A stretch of 64,000 nt of DNA, taken from positions 332,658 through 396,657 of the forward strand of contig NZ_JAANNO010000001.1 of the NCBI RefSeq assembly GCF_011250645.1. The letters run 5' to 3'. Positions within the stretch are counted from its first letter, which is position 1; every line of letters begins with the position of its first letter. The notes under the pieces were generated by a model, which saw only the letters and a program-made list of their open reading frames with translations, was not told the origin of the DNA and made no database searches. Shown in pieces: positions 33,546 through 40,768 of the stretch. The stretch is from Motilibacter aurantiacus. Lineage in GTDB: Bacteria > Actinomycetota > Actinomycetes > Motilibacterales > Motilibacteraceae. Both the position numbers and the translations under genes were made by a program.

Positions 33546-34103
33546 ATGTTCGAGCGCTTCACCAAGCCCGCCCGTGCCGCCGTCGTGCAGTCCCAGGTCG
33601 AGGCCCGGCGGCTGGGGCACGACCGGATCGACGACAGCCACCTGCTGCTCGGTGTGCTCGCCCAGGAAGCCGGCGTCGGCGCTCGGGTGCTCACGGAGCT
33701 CGGCGTGGGGCTCGACGCCGCCCGGGACGCGGTGGCCGCCCTGCACGCCCCGGACGCCCAGGCCCTCGGGGCACTGGGGATCGACCTGGACGAGGTACGC
33801 CGGAAGGCCGAAGCGGCGTTCGGGGAAGGCGCCCTCGAGCGGCGCTTCGCCCGACGGCGCGGGTTCTTCCGGCGCAGCACCGGCCACATCGCGTTCACCC
33901 GCCCGGCGAAGGCGGCGCTCGAGGACGCGCTGCGCCAGGCGCTCACGCTGCGGCACAACTACATCGGCACCGAGCACCTGGTGCTGGGGCTGCTGACGGG
34001 AGGCTCCTCCACGGCCGGCCGCGTCCTGCACCGGCTGGGGGTGCGGGTGGACGCGGCCGAGCTGCGCCGCCGGGTCCTGGACGAGCTCGGGCGGGCGGCG
34101 TAG
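33546..34103 (+). CDS. stand-alone double Clp_N domain protein
   Basis: 185 aa with two Clp N-terminal repeats. The first is about residues 3-60 (FERFTKPARAAVVQSQVEAR ... DDSHLLLGVLAQEAG), the second about 115-180 (IAFTRPAKAALEDALRQALT ... GTEHLVLGLLTGG). There is no AAA+ ATPase module, so it is not an unfoldase itself. It could be an adaptor or a substrate-binding module for ClpC, or a heat/envelope stress sensor. Always read with the upstream HTH gene. Confidence 0.9.
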   Translation: MFERFTKPARAAVVQSQVEARRLGHDRIDDSHLLLGVLAQEAGVGARVLTELGVGLDAARDAVAALHAPDAQALGALGIDLDEVRRKAEAAFGEGALERRFARRRGFFRRSTGHIAFTRPAKAALEDALRQALTLRHNYIGTEHLVLGLLTGGSSTAGRVLHRLGVRVDAAELRRRVLDELGRAA

Positions 34104-34130
34104 CGGCCCGCCCGCCGGGGGATCCCGTCA

Positions 34131-35366
34131 ATGACCCCGACCCTGATCTGGAGCGCGCTGATGACGAAGCCCGTCGACCTCGCCACCACGCCCCGCAAGG
34201 CCCTCTCCCTGCTGCTGCTCACCTGCCTGCTCGGGCTGCTCGCGGGGGTCGCCGCCCCGCCCGCCCAGGCGTCGCGCGCCCACCCCCGCGTGGAGCAGCG
34301 CGACGCCGCGCTGCAGCGGGCCGTCGACGCGATCGTCGCAGCCGGTGCCAGCGGGGCAGTCGTCCTCGTCGACGACGGCACGGACGCCTGGCAGCAGGCG
34401 AGCGGTGCCGCCCGGCTCGAGCCGGAGCAGGCCTGGCGCCGCGACGAGAAGGTCCGCATCGGCAGCATCACCAAGACGTTCGTGGCCACGCTCGTGCTGC
34501 AACTGGTCGACGAGGGCAGGCTGTCGCTGGAGGACGACGTCGAGGAGTGGGTGCCCGGCCTGGTGCCCGGCGGCGTGGGGATCTCCCTCCGCCACCTGCT
34601 GCAGCACACCAGCGGGCTCTTCAGCTACAGCGAGGACGAGGCGTTCCTGGACGCCTTCGTCACCGACCCCGAGCGCTCGTTCACCCCCGGCGAGCTCGTC
34701 GCGTACGCCGTGGCCCACCCGCCGCTCTTCGCGCCGGGCGCGGACTGGTCGTACTCGAACACCAACTACGTGCTGCTGGGCCTGGTCCTGGAGAACGCGA
34801 CGGGTGAGAGCCTGCGGTCGCTGCTGCGCGACCGCATCATCAAGCCGCTCGGCCTCACCCACACCAAGTTCCCGGCCGGCGCCACCATCCCCGGCAAGCA
34901 CGCGGCCGGCTACCTGCCGCCCTCGCTGACCGGGCTCACGGAGCTGCTCGACGTCACCGGGGTCAACCCCTCCTGGGCCGGGGCGGCTGGCGCACTGCTG
35001 TCCACCACGACGGACGTGCGCGACTTCTACCGGGCGCTGCTCTCGGGCGAGCTGCTCTCGCCCGCCTCCCTCGCCGCTATGAAGCAGACCGTTCCGATCG
35101 AGGAGGGGACCGCGTACGGGCTGGGCCTGCTCTCGATCGAGACGCCATGCGGCACCGTCTGGGGCCACGACGGCTCCGTCACGGGCTATTCGACATACGC
35201 CCTGAGCAACGAGTCGGGCACACGGAGCATGGTGCTCGCCTTGCCGACGACGCCTGACGAGGCGATCAGCGCTGCGCAGCTACGGGCCCTGTCCATCGCG
35301 GTGTGCGCGATGTACGGTCGATCGGCACCGGCCCGTACGCTCGTTGCCGGGGGCGCCGGAGGCTGA
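34131..35366 (+). CDS. exported serine hydrolase (class C beta-lactamase / DD-peptidase fold)
   Basis: 411 aa. An N-terminal signal peptide (ALSLLLLTCLLGLLAGVAAP, ending near AQAS) precedes a serine-hydrolase domain. It has the SxxK motif in GSITKTFVA (about residue 112), YSN in WSYSNTNYVLLG (about 207), and the third motif as HDG in WGHDGSVTGY. The order and spacing are those of D-alanyl-D-alanine carboxypeptidase/esterase family S12. The ATG at 34161 is an alternative start. Likely acts on peptidoglycan or esters outside the cell. Confidence 0.93.
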   Translation: MTPTLIWSALMTKPVDLATTPRKALSLLLLTCLLGLLAGVAAPPAQASRAHPRVEQRDAALQRAVDAIVAAGASGAVVLVDDGTDAWQQASGAARLEPEQAWRRDEKVRIGSITKTFVATLVLQLVDEGRLSLEDDVEEWVPGLVPGGVGISLRHLLQHTSGLFSYSEDEAFLDAFVTDPERSFTPGELVAYAVAHPPLFAPGADWSYSNTNYVLLGLVLENATGESLRSLLRDRIIKPLGLTHTKFPAGATIPGKHAAGYLPPSLTGLTELLDVTGVNPSWAGAAGALLSTTTDVRDFYRALLSGELLSPASLAAMKQTVPIEEGTAYGLGLLSIETPCGTVWGHDGSVTGYSTYALSNESGTRSMVLALPTTPDEAISAAQLRALSIAVCAMYGRSAPARTLVAGGAGG

Positions 35367-35486
35367 CCCCGCGACCGCTGCTGGACCGGCCTGGGCGGGC
35401 GGGGACCGGTCACTGTTACCGCGCACGCCCGCGGCTGAAGCCTCATGAGCACTCGGCATCACGGCGTCGTGTGTGCAGGGCCGCGG

Positions 35487-36290
35487 TCAGCCTCCCTGTT
35501 GAGCCGCCGTGGCCAGGCGGGTGAGCTGTGCGACGTCCAGGGCGGGCACGGGCCGGACCCGAGCCTGCAGGAGGTCACGGGGGTCAGGGCTGGCCGCGCG
35601 CGTCTCCGCGAACGCGAGCACACCTGTGCCGTCACCAGCGGCCACCTGCACACTCGTCCGACGGATGCCGTGCTCGTCGACGTAGTCCAGCACCGACCGC
35701 ACCTTCCCGTCTGCCAATACCTCCTCCGCACAGGACCCACCAGCTCGGACAGCCTTGGCGCTTCGGCACGGGTGCGGCTGGAGCGTGCCGGGGGCCTGGC
35801 GGGAGACCGTGACGAAGACGCGGGAGGGAGCGCCTCGGCCGTCGTCGAGGTTGCCATCGAGATAGGCACCGTCGTCGTAGCCGACCGACTGCAGCAGCTC
35901 CAAGCGGGCCGGCTCCAGCGCGGCGGCCACTGCCCTCTGAAGCACCACCGGGGCAGTGCCTGTAGGGCGCATCGCCTGCGGGACTGCAGGAGCCCTCTCT
36001 CCGGCGGCGCCAGGGGCGGGCGCGCTGGCACCGGCCGCCAACGCGCCGAGTGCGGGTGCGCTCCCGCCGTCGGAGGAGGAGGTCGGCAGCACGGTCGGCA
36101 CGGCGGCGACAGCGACCGCCACGAGCATCGCAGCCGATCCCCGTCGGGCACTGCGGAGCCGACGAGCCCTGCGTCCCTCGCGGTGCACGCGCTCCAGGAG
36201 GTCGACCGCGCCGTGCCCGTTCAACGAGCGTCGGAGCTCGCTGTCCAGCAGGTGCGGGAGCCGCTCCTGCAGTTCGATCTCGTTCACCAT
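35487..36290 (-). CDS. membrane protein downstream of split ECF sigma gene (possible anti-sigma)
   Basis: 267 aa. Cytosolic residues 1-50 are charged (ELQERLPHLLDSELRRSLNG ... HREGRRARRLRSARRG), one membrane helix follows (about 52-70), and the rest is extracellular, Ala-rich then a folded domain with two cysteines. The start lies 7 bp inside the end of the sigma gene, so it was translationally coupled. By position this would be the anti-sigma factor, though no zinc-finger motif is seen. With the sigma gene broken, expression may now depend on another promoter. Confidence 0.75.
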   Translation of the reverse strand: MVNEIELQERLPHLLDSELRRSLNGHGAVDLLERVHREGRRARRLRSARRGSAAMLVAVAVAAVPTVLPTSSSDGGSAPALGALAAGASAPAPGAAGERAPAVPQAMRPTGTAPVVLQRAVAAALEPARLELLQSVGYDDGAYLDGNLDDGRGAPSRVFVTVSRQAPGTLQPHPCRSAKAVRAGGSCAEEVLADGKVRSVLDYVDEHGIRRTSVQVAAGDGTGVLAFAETRAASPDPRDLLQARVRPVPALDVAQLTRLATAAQQGG

Positions 36291-36757
36291 GTGCTCCTCA
36301 GCTCCATGTCCTCGGTGAGTTCCTCGCGCAGGGCTCTCAGGCCACGCGAGGTGTGGGTTTTCACAGAACCTGTCGAGATGTTGAGCAGGCTTGCGGTCTC
36401 CTCCACGGAATAGCCCTCAAGGTGCCGAAGTACGACGGCCGCCCGCTGCTGTCGCGGCAGCCGCGCCAACGCGTCCAGCAGCGGGGTACCTGTGGGGTCC
36501 TCCGCCAGCACCTCGGCGGCGAGCTCCGGGAAGGGCTCGGTCGCACGCTCGTGCCGCCACCAGCTCCGCCGTCCCTGATCGATCCAGGCGCGCACCCCGG
36601 CCTTGTGCAGGTAGGCGGGTGCCGCCGCCGGGTCCCGAAGCGGCCACGCCAGATAGACCTTGACCAACGCCTGCTGAACCAGGTCCTGTGCGAGATGGAA
36701 GTCACCGCACAGGGCGAGCGCCGTGCGATGCAAGGAGGCCGATCGGGCGGTCGCCAG
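36284..36757 (-). pseudogene. ECF sigma factor (SigE SACE_1376-type), 3' part, split by IS256-family insertion
   Basis: Carries all of region 4 (LPRQQRAAVVLRHLEGYSVEE ... TGSVKTHTSRGLRAL) and most of region 2 (RTALALCGDFHLAQDLVQQA LVKV). The first 13 codons are missing and lie 1.45 kb away at 38201-38241. Joining 38241-38201 to 36749-36284 (one copy of the 8-bp duplication) gives a 507-nt frame of 168 aa without interruption, starting MRRTTEAAFDELATARSAS. At present the frame runs into the IS left end from an ATG at 36853, which would add an IS-encoded N-terminus of about 34 residues. A truncated or chimeric protein might still be made, but it lacks its own start and promoter. Confidence 0.9.
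36750..36757. repeat. left copy of 8-bp target-site duplication
   Basis: GTCGCCAG, identical to 38201-38208 and immediately outside the IS ends. 8 bp is a normal duplication length for IS256-family elements. Confidence 0.88.
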
Positions 36758-36761
36758 AGAA

Positions 36762-36783
36762 GAGTCCCAGGGAGTGGTGTAGG
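36762..36783. repeat. left terminal inverted repeat of the IS element
   Basis: Starts GAGTCCCAGGGAGTGG; pairs with 38175-38196 (18/22 identical on the opposite strand). Confidence 0.8.
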
Positions 36784-36878
36784 ACGACGGCCCTTCGGCG
36801 TGCCTCTGACACGGTGAGGGGCCACCGCGTGAGTCTCTGCGTGAACCCGCCAAGGAACACGTGGAAACGGAGTCCGCG

Positions 36879-38143
36879 ATGGCCCTGGACCAGTCTGCCC
36901 TGCTCGAGGTTCTGGACGCACTGAAGGCCGCCGAAGTCGACGAACGCGTCCGGCTCGCGGCCGAGACGATCTACCAAGCGCTGATCGAGGCCGAGCTCAC
37001 CGCCGTGATCGGCGCCGCCCGTTCGAGCGCACCGACGCCCGCACCGGCCAGCGCAACGGGCACCGGCCACGGACGCTCACCACGCCGGCCGGCGACCTGG
37101 AGCTACGCATCCCCAAGCTCCGGGCCGGCTCGTTCTTCCCCAGCCTGCTCGAGCGCCGCCGCCGGGTCGACCGCGCGCTGTTCGCGGTCGTGATGGAGGC
37201 CTACCTGCACGGCGTCTCCACCCGCAAGGTCGACGACCTGGTCCGGGCGCTCGGGGCGGACTCCGGGATCTCCAAGTCCGAGGTGTCCCGGATCTGCGGC
37301 GAGCTCGACGCCGACCTCGCCGCGTTCCGCGACCGGTCGCTGGCCGGGCAGGCCTACCCGTACGTGTTCCTGGACGCCACCTACTGCCACGCCCGAGTCG
37401 GCGGCGAGCAGGGCTCCCCGGGCGGCGGGCGCGGCGGCAGGGTCGTGTCCCAGGCGGTCGTGATCGCCACCGCGGTCGCCGCCGACGGGCACCGCGAAGT
37501 CCTCGGCTACGCGGTCGGCGACAGTGAGGACGGCGCGTTCTGGACCGCGTTCCTGCGCGCCCTGAAGGCCCGCGGCCTCAGCGGCGTCCAACTGGTGGTC
37601 TCTGACTCCCACGAGGGGCTGAAGAAGGCCATCGGCGCGGTCCTGCTCGGCGCGTCCTGGCAGCGGTGCCGGGTGCACTTCATGCGCAACGTCCTGGCTC
37701 GGGTGCCGAAGGGCAGCGCGGAGATGGTCGCTGCCGCGATCCGCACCGTGTTCGCCCAACCGGACGCCGAGCACGTCCACGGCCAGCTCGACGTCATCGC
37801 CACCATGCTCGGCCGCCAGTTCCCCGCCGTCGAGCAGATGCTGCGCGACGCCGCCCCGGACGTCCTGGCGTTCGCCGGTTTCCCCGCCGCGCACTGGAAG
37901 AAGATCTGGTCGACCAACCCGCTCGAGCGGCTGAACCGGGAGATCAAGCGCCGCACCGACGTCGTCGGGATCTTCCCCAACCCCGACGCCCTCGCCCGGC
38001 TGGCCGGCGCCGTCCTGCTCGAAGCCCACGACGAATGGCAGGTCACCGACCACCGCTACCTGTCAGAAGGCTCCATGGCCCTGCTCACCGGCAAGACCCC
38101 ACCCCAGAAGGAGGTGGCGCAACCCCAACTACTCGGCGCATAG
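36879..38143 (+). pseudogene. IS256-family transposase with 1-nt frameshift
   Basis: A DDE (MULE-type) transposase. The N-terminal 45 residues (from MALDQSALLEVLDALKAAEV to LTAVIGA) are in one frame. From about 37014 the correct frame is shifted, reading PFERTDARTGQRNGH and then the rest to the stop at 38143. The total of 1265 nt is one short of 422 codons, consistent with one lost base near GGCGCCGCCCG (37010-37021). Catalytic residues are in YVFLDATYCH (first D), VVSDSHEGLKKA (second D) and RLNREIKRRTDVVGIFPN (E). IS256 elements do not normally use programmed frameshifting, so it is likely inactive unless this is a sequencing error. Confidence 0.88.
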
Positions 38144-38174
38144 TCAGAACCGCAGCGACCACGACGGAAGATCA

Positions 38175-38196
38175 CCTCCACCACGCCACGGGACTC
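38175..38196. repeat. right terminal inverted repeat of the IS element
   Basis: Reads GAGTCCCGTGGCGTGG on the minus strand; partner of 36762-36783. Confidence 0.8.
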
Positions 38197-38200
38197 GATC

Positions 38201-38208
38201 GTCGCCAG
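38201..38208. repeat. right copy of 8-bp target-site duplication
   Basis: GTCGCCAG, matching 36750-36757. Confidence 0.88.
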
Positions 38209-38241
38209 CTCGTCGAACGCCGCCTCTGTCGTCCGCCTCAT
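38201..38241 (-). pseudogene. ECF sigma factor, 5' fragment (start codon and first 13 codons)
   Basis: ATG at 38241 with GGAG about 8 nt upstream (GGAGCTGAACAC-ATG). It reads MRRTTEAAFDELA and then runs into the IS right end. It completes region 2 of the sigma gene whose remainder is at 36284-36749. Its native promoter must lie in the DNA just to the right. Confidence 0.88.
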
Positions 38242-39031
38242 GTGTTCAGCTCCGATGCCGCGTCGTTCACGACTACAAGGACGGAGTCCCGCGATCATCG
38301 GTTGACAACGGGGACGAGCCTCCGCGGACACAGCGGCTGCTCCGTACGGCACAGCCGTCCCATCGACCCGGCCCACCAGGCGGACACGAGCCCTGTCGAG
38401 CCCTCGAGGGCGCCCGAGCACGAAGTGGCGTTGACTTCCTCGCGGACGGCCACCCCGCCCGCCGAGCGCAGCGTGCACCTGCCGACCGGCCTCGGGCAGG
38501 ACCAGAGCGACCAGCCCGTCCCCGGCTGATCCAGGAGGCAACTGCGTGGTCCTGCAGCTGCGCGGCCCCGGCGCGTCGAGGTCGACGCCCTCCAGTCCTT
38601 CACACGCCCTGGCCGAGCACAGCTAGGCCCCTGGCCGCTGGTGGACGTCGGCCGAAGGCTGCCGCGGTGGCCGGGGCAGCTTCCCGCTGTCGTCGTAGGG
38701 GCCGAAGGGCTTGCCGGCCGGCGCGGGAAGCAGGCCCGCCGGCCGCGGCCCGAGGAGCACGGGCCACAGCCCGGACTCCCGCGCTGGCCTCTGAGCCACG
38801 CCCACCAGTCGACAAGCTCCTCGGCGAGCCGTCCAACACCATGAGGTCGCGCCTCGACGCGGTGGTACGAGCGAGCGCAGGGACAGGCCGGCGAGCACGG
38901 GAGGCACCCCTGGCTGCGCCGCGGTCTGCTCGACCGGGCGCGACCGGGGAGCCACCACCTGCCCCTCAGCGAGTGTCAGCCCCGGTCGAGCTCCCCGCGG
39001 GCCGCGCCCCCGTACGGCTCGGTCAGAGCGC
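38242..39031. other. 790-bp gene-poor, probably decayed region
   Basis: No frame here has a convincing protein. The part nearest the sigma fragment should hold that gene's promoter. On the minus strand at about 38300-38540, pieces in two frames look like a broken coding sequence (GDGLVALVLPEAGRQVHAAL in one frame, then a different frame after about 38460). Near 38640-38760, LGPRPAGLLPAPAGKPFGPY on the minus strand may be another remnant. Third-position GC bias is weaker than in neighbouring genes. I name no gene here. Confidence 0.5.
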
Positions 39032-40654
39032 TCACTCCCACTCGATGGTGCCCGGGGGCTTGCTCGTGATGTCGAGCGTGACCCGGTTGACCTCGCGCAC
39101 CTCGTTGGTGATGCGCGTGGAGATGCGGGCGAGCACGTCGTAGGGCAGCCGCGACCAGTCGGCGGTCATCGCGTCCTCGGAGGAGACGGGGCGCAGGACG
39201 ATGGGGTGGCCGTACGTCCGGCCGTCGCCCTGCACGCCGACCGACCGCACGTCGGCGAGCAGCACGACCGGGCACTGCCAGATCTGGCGGTCCAGGCCGG
39301 CGGCCGACAGCTCCTCCCGGGCGATCGCGTCGGCGAGGCGCAGCACGGCGAGCCGGTCCTCGGTGACCTCACCGATGATGCGGATGCCGAGGCCGGGGCC
39401 GGGGAACGGCTGGCGCCAGACGATCTCCTCGGGGAGACCGAGCTCGAGGCCGACCTTGCGCACCTCGTCCTTGAAGAGGGTGCGCAGCGGCTCGACCAGG
39501 GCGAACTGCAGGTCCTCGGGAAGCCCGCCGACGTTGTGGTGGGACTTGATGTTGGCGGTGCCGGTGCCGCCACCGGACTCGACGACGTCGGGGTAGAGCG
39601 TCCCCTGGACGAGGAACTCGACCTCCTCGCCGTGGGCGCCGGCGTCGGCCACGACCTCGCGGGCCGCCTGCTCGAACACGCGGATGAACTCGCGGCCGAT
39701 CGCCTTGCGCTTGGCCTCGGGGTCGGTGAGGCCGGCGAGCGCATCGAGGAAGCGCTGGCGGGCGTCGACGACCTTGAGGCGTACGCCGGTGGAGGCCACG
39801 AAGTCCTGCTCGACCTGCTCGGCCTCGCCCTGGCGCAGCAGCCCGTGGTCGACGAAGACGCAGGTGAGCTGGTCGCCCACGGCCCGCTGCACGAGCGCGG
39901 CCGCGACCGCGGAGTCGACGCCGCCGGACAGGCCGCACACGACGCGCTTGTCCCCGACCTGGCCCCGGATCGCGGCGACCTGCTCGTCGACGATGTTGTC
40001 CGTCGTCCAGGTCGGCGAGCAGCCGGCGACCTCGAACAGGAACCGCTCGAGGACGGCCTGCCCGTGCGCGCTGTGCAGCACCTCGGGGTGGAACTGCACC
40101 CCGGCCAGGCCACGGGTGACGTCCTCGAACGCCGCGACCGGCGCCCCGGCGGAGGCGGCGACGACGGCGAAGCCCTCCGGCGCCCGCGTCACCGAGTCCC
40201 CGTGCGACATCCACACCGACTGCTCGGAGGGCAGCCCGGCGAACAGCTTGGACGTCTCGTCGGTGACCAGCAGCGGCGTGCCGCCGAACTCGGACCGGCC
40301 GGTCTGCTCGACCGTGCCGCCGAGGGCCTGCGCCATCGCCTGGAAGCCGTAGCAGATGCCGAACGCCGGGACACCGGCCGTGAAGAGCGCAGGGTCGACC
40401 GCGGGGGCGCCCTCGGCGTACACGCTGGACGGCCCGCCGGAGAGGATCACCGCCTTGGGACGCCGGGCCAGGATCTCGGCGACGGCCGTGGTGTGCGGCA
40501 CGATCTCGCTGTAGACCTTCGCCTCACGCACCCGGCGGGCGATGAGTTGGGCGTACTGCGCCCCGAAGTCGACGACGAGGACGAGGTCCTGGCCGTGCTG
40601 GTCGGGGGTGGGTACGGGCGGTGTCGCGGAGGACGTCTGCAGGTCGGCGGCCAC
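39032..40654 (-). CDS. guaA: GMP synthase (glutamine-hydrolysing)
   Basis: 540-aa enzyme converting XMP to GMP. The class I amidotransferase domain (about 20-215) has the nucleophile in [12 protein letters not shown] and the His/Glu pair in GVQFHPEV. The ATP-pyrophosphatase domain has the P-loop [14 protein letters not shown], and the C-terminal dimerisation domain ends [18 protein letters not shown], the universal GuaA terminus. Complete. Isolated from guaB in this genome but within 12 kb of it. Confidence 0.98.
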   Translation of the reverse strand: MAADLQTSSATPPVPTPDQHGQDLVLVVDFGAQYAQLIARRVREAKVYSEIVPHTTAVAEILARRPKAVILSGGPSSVYAEGAPAVDPALFTAGVPAFGICYGFQAMAQALGGTVEQTGRSEFGGTPLLVTDETSKLFAGLPSEQSVWMSHGDSVTRAPEGFAVVAASAGAPVAAFEDVTRGLAGVQFHPEVLHSAHGQAVLERFLFEVAGCSPTWTTDNIVDEQVAAIRGQVGDKRVVCGLSGGVDSAVAAALVQRAVGDQLTCVFVDHGLLRQGEAEQVEQDFVASTGVRLKVVDARQRFLDALAGLTDPEAKRKAIGREFIRVFEQAAREVVADAGAHGEEVEFLVQGTLYPDVVESGGGTGTANIKSHHNVGGLPEDLQFALVEPLRTLFKDEVRKVGLELGLPEEIVWRQPFPGPGLGIRIIGEVTEDRLAVLRLADAIAREELSAAGLDRQIWQCPVVLLADVRSVGVQGDGRTYGHPIVLRPVSSEDAMTADWSRLPYDVLARISTRITNEVREVNRVTLDITSKPPGTIEWE

Positions 40655-40768
40655 GTGACAAGCCTAGGCGGTCCCCGCCCCCCACCCTCTGCGACGCTGA
40701 GTGACCGAGCCGGCAGCGGTCGGTCAATGCAGAGGCGGAAAGCCCCGTTGGTGATCTAGCGTGCCCGC

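Larger units (their letters stand above)
36758..38200 (+). mobile_element. IS256-family insertion sequence, 1443 bp
   Basis: Bounded by GTCGCCAG on both sides. The ends carry imperfect inverted repeats at 36762-36783 and 38175-38196, 18 of 22 positions identical, both starting GAGTCCC four bases in from the boundary. A single transposase gene fills the inside, disrupted by a frameshift. The element interrupts an ECF sigma-factor gene. I see no other copy in this window. Confidence 0.9.

Noticed and set aside
38600-38958. Minus-strand frames of 80-111 codons in the gene-poor region
   Set aside because: Low-complexity composition, mutually overlapping and without homologous-looking motifs; at most remnants.
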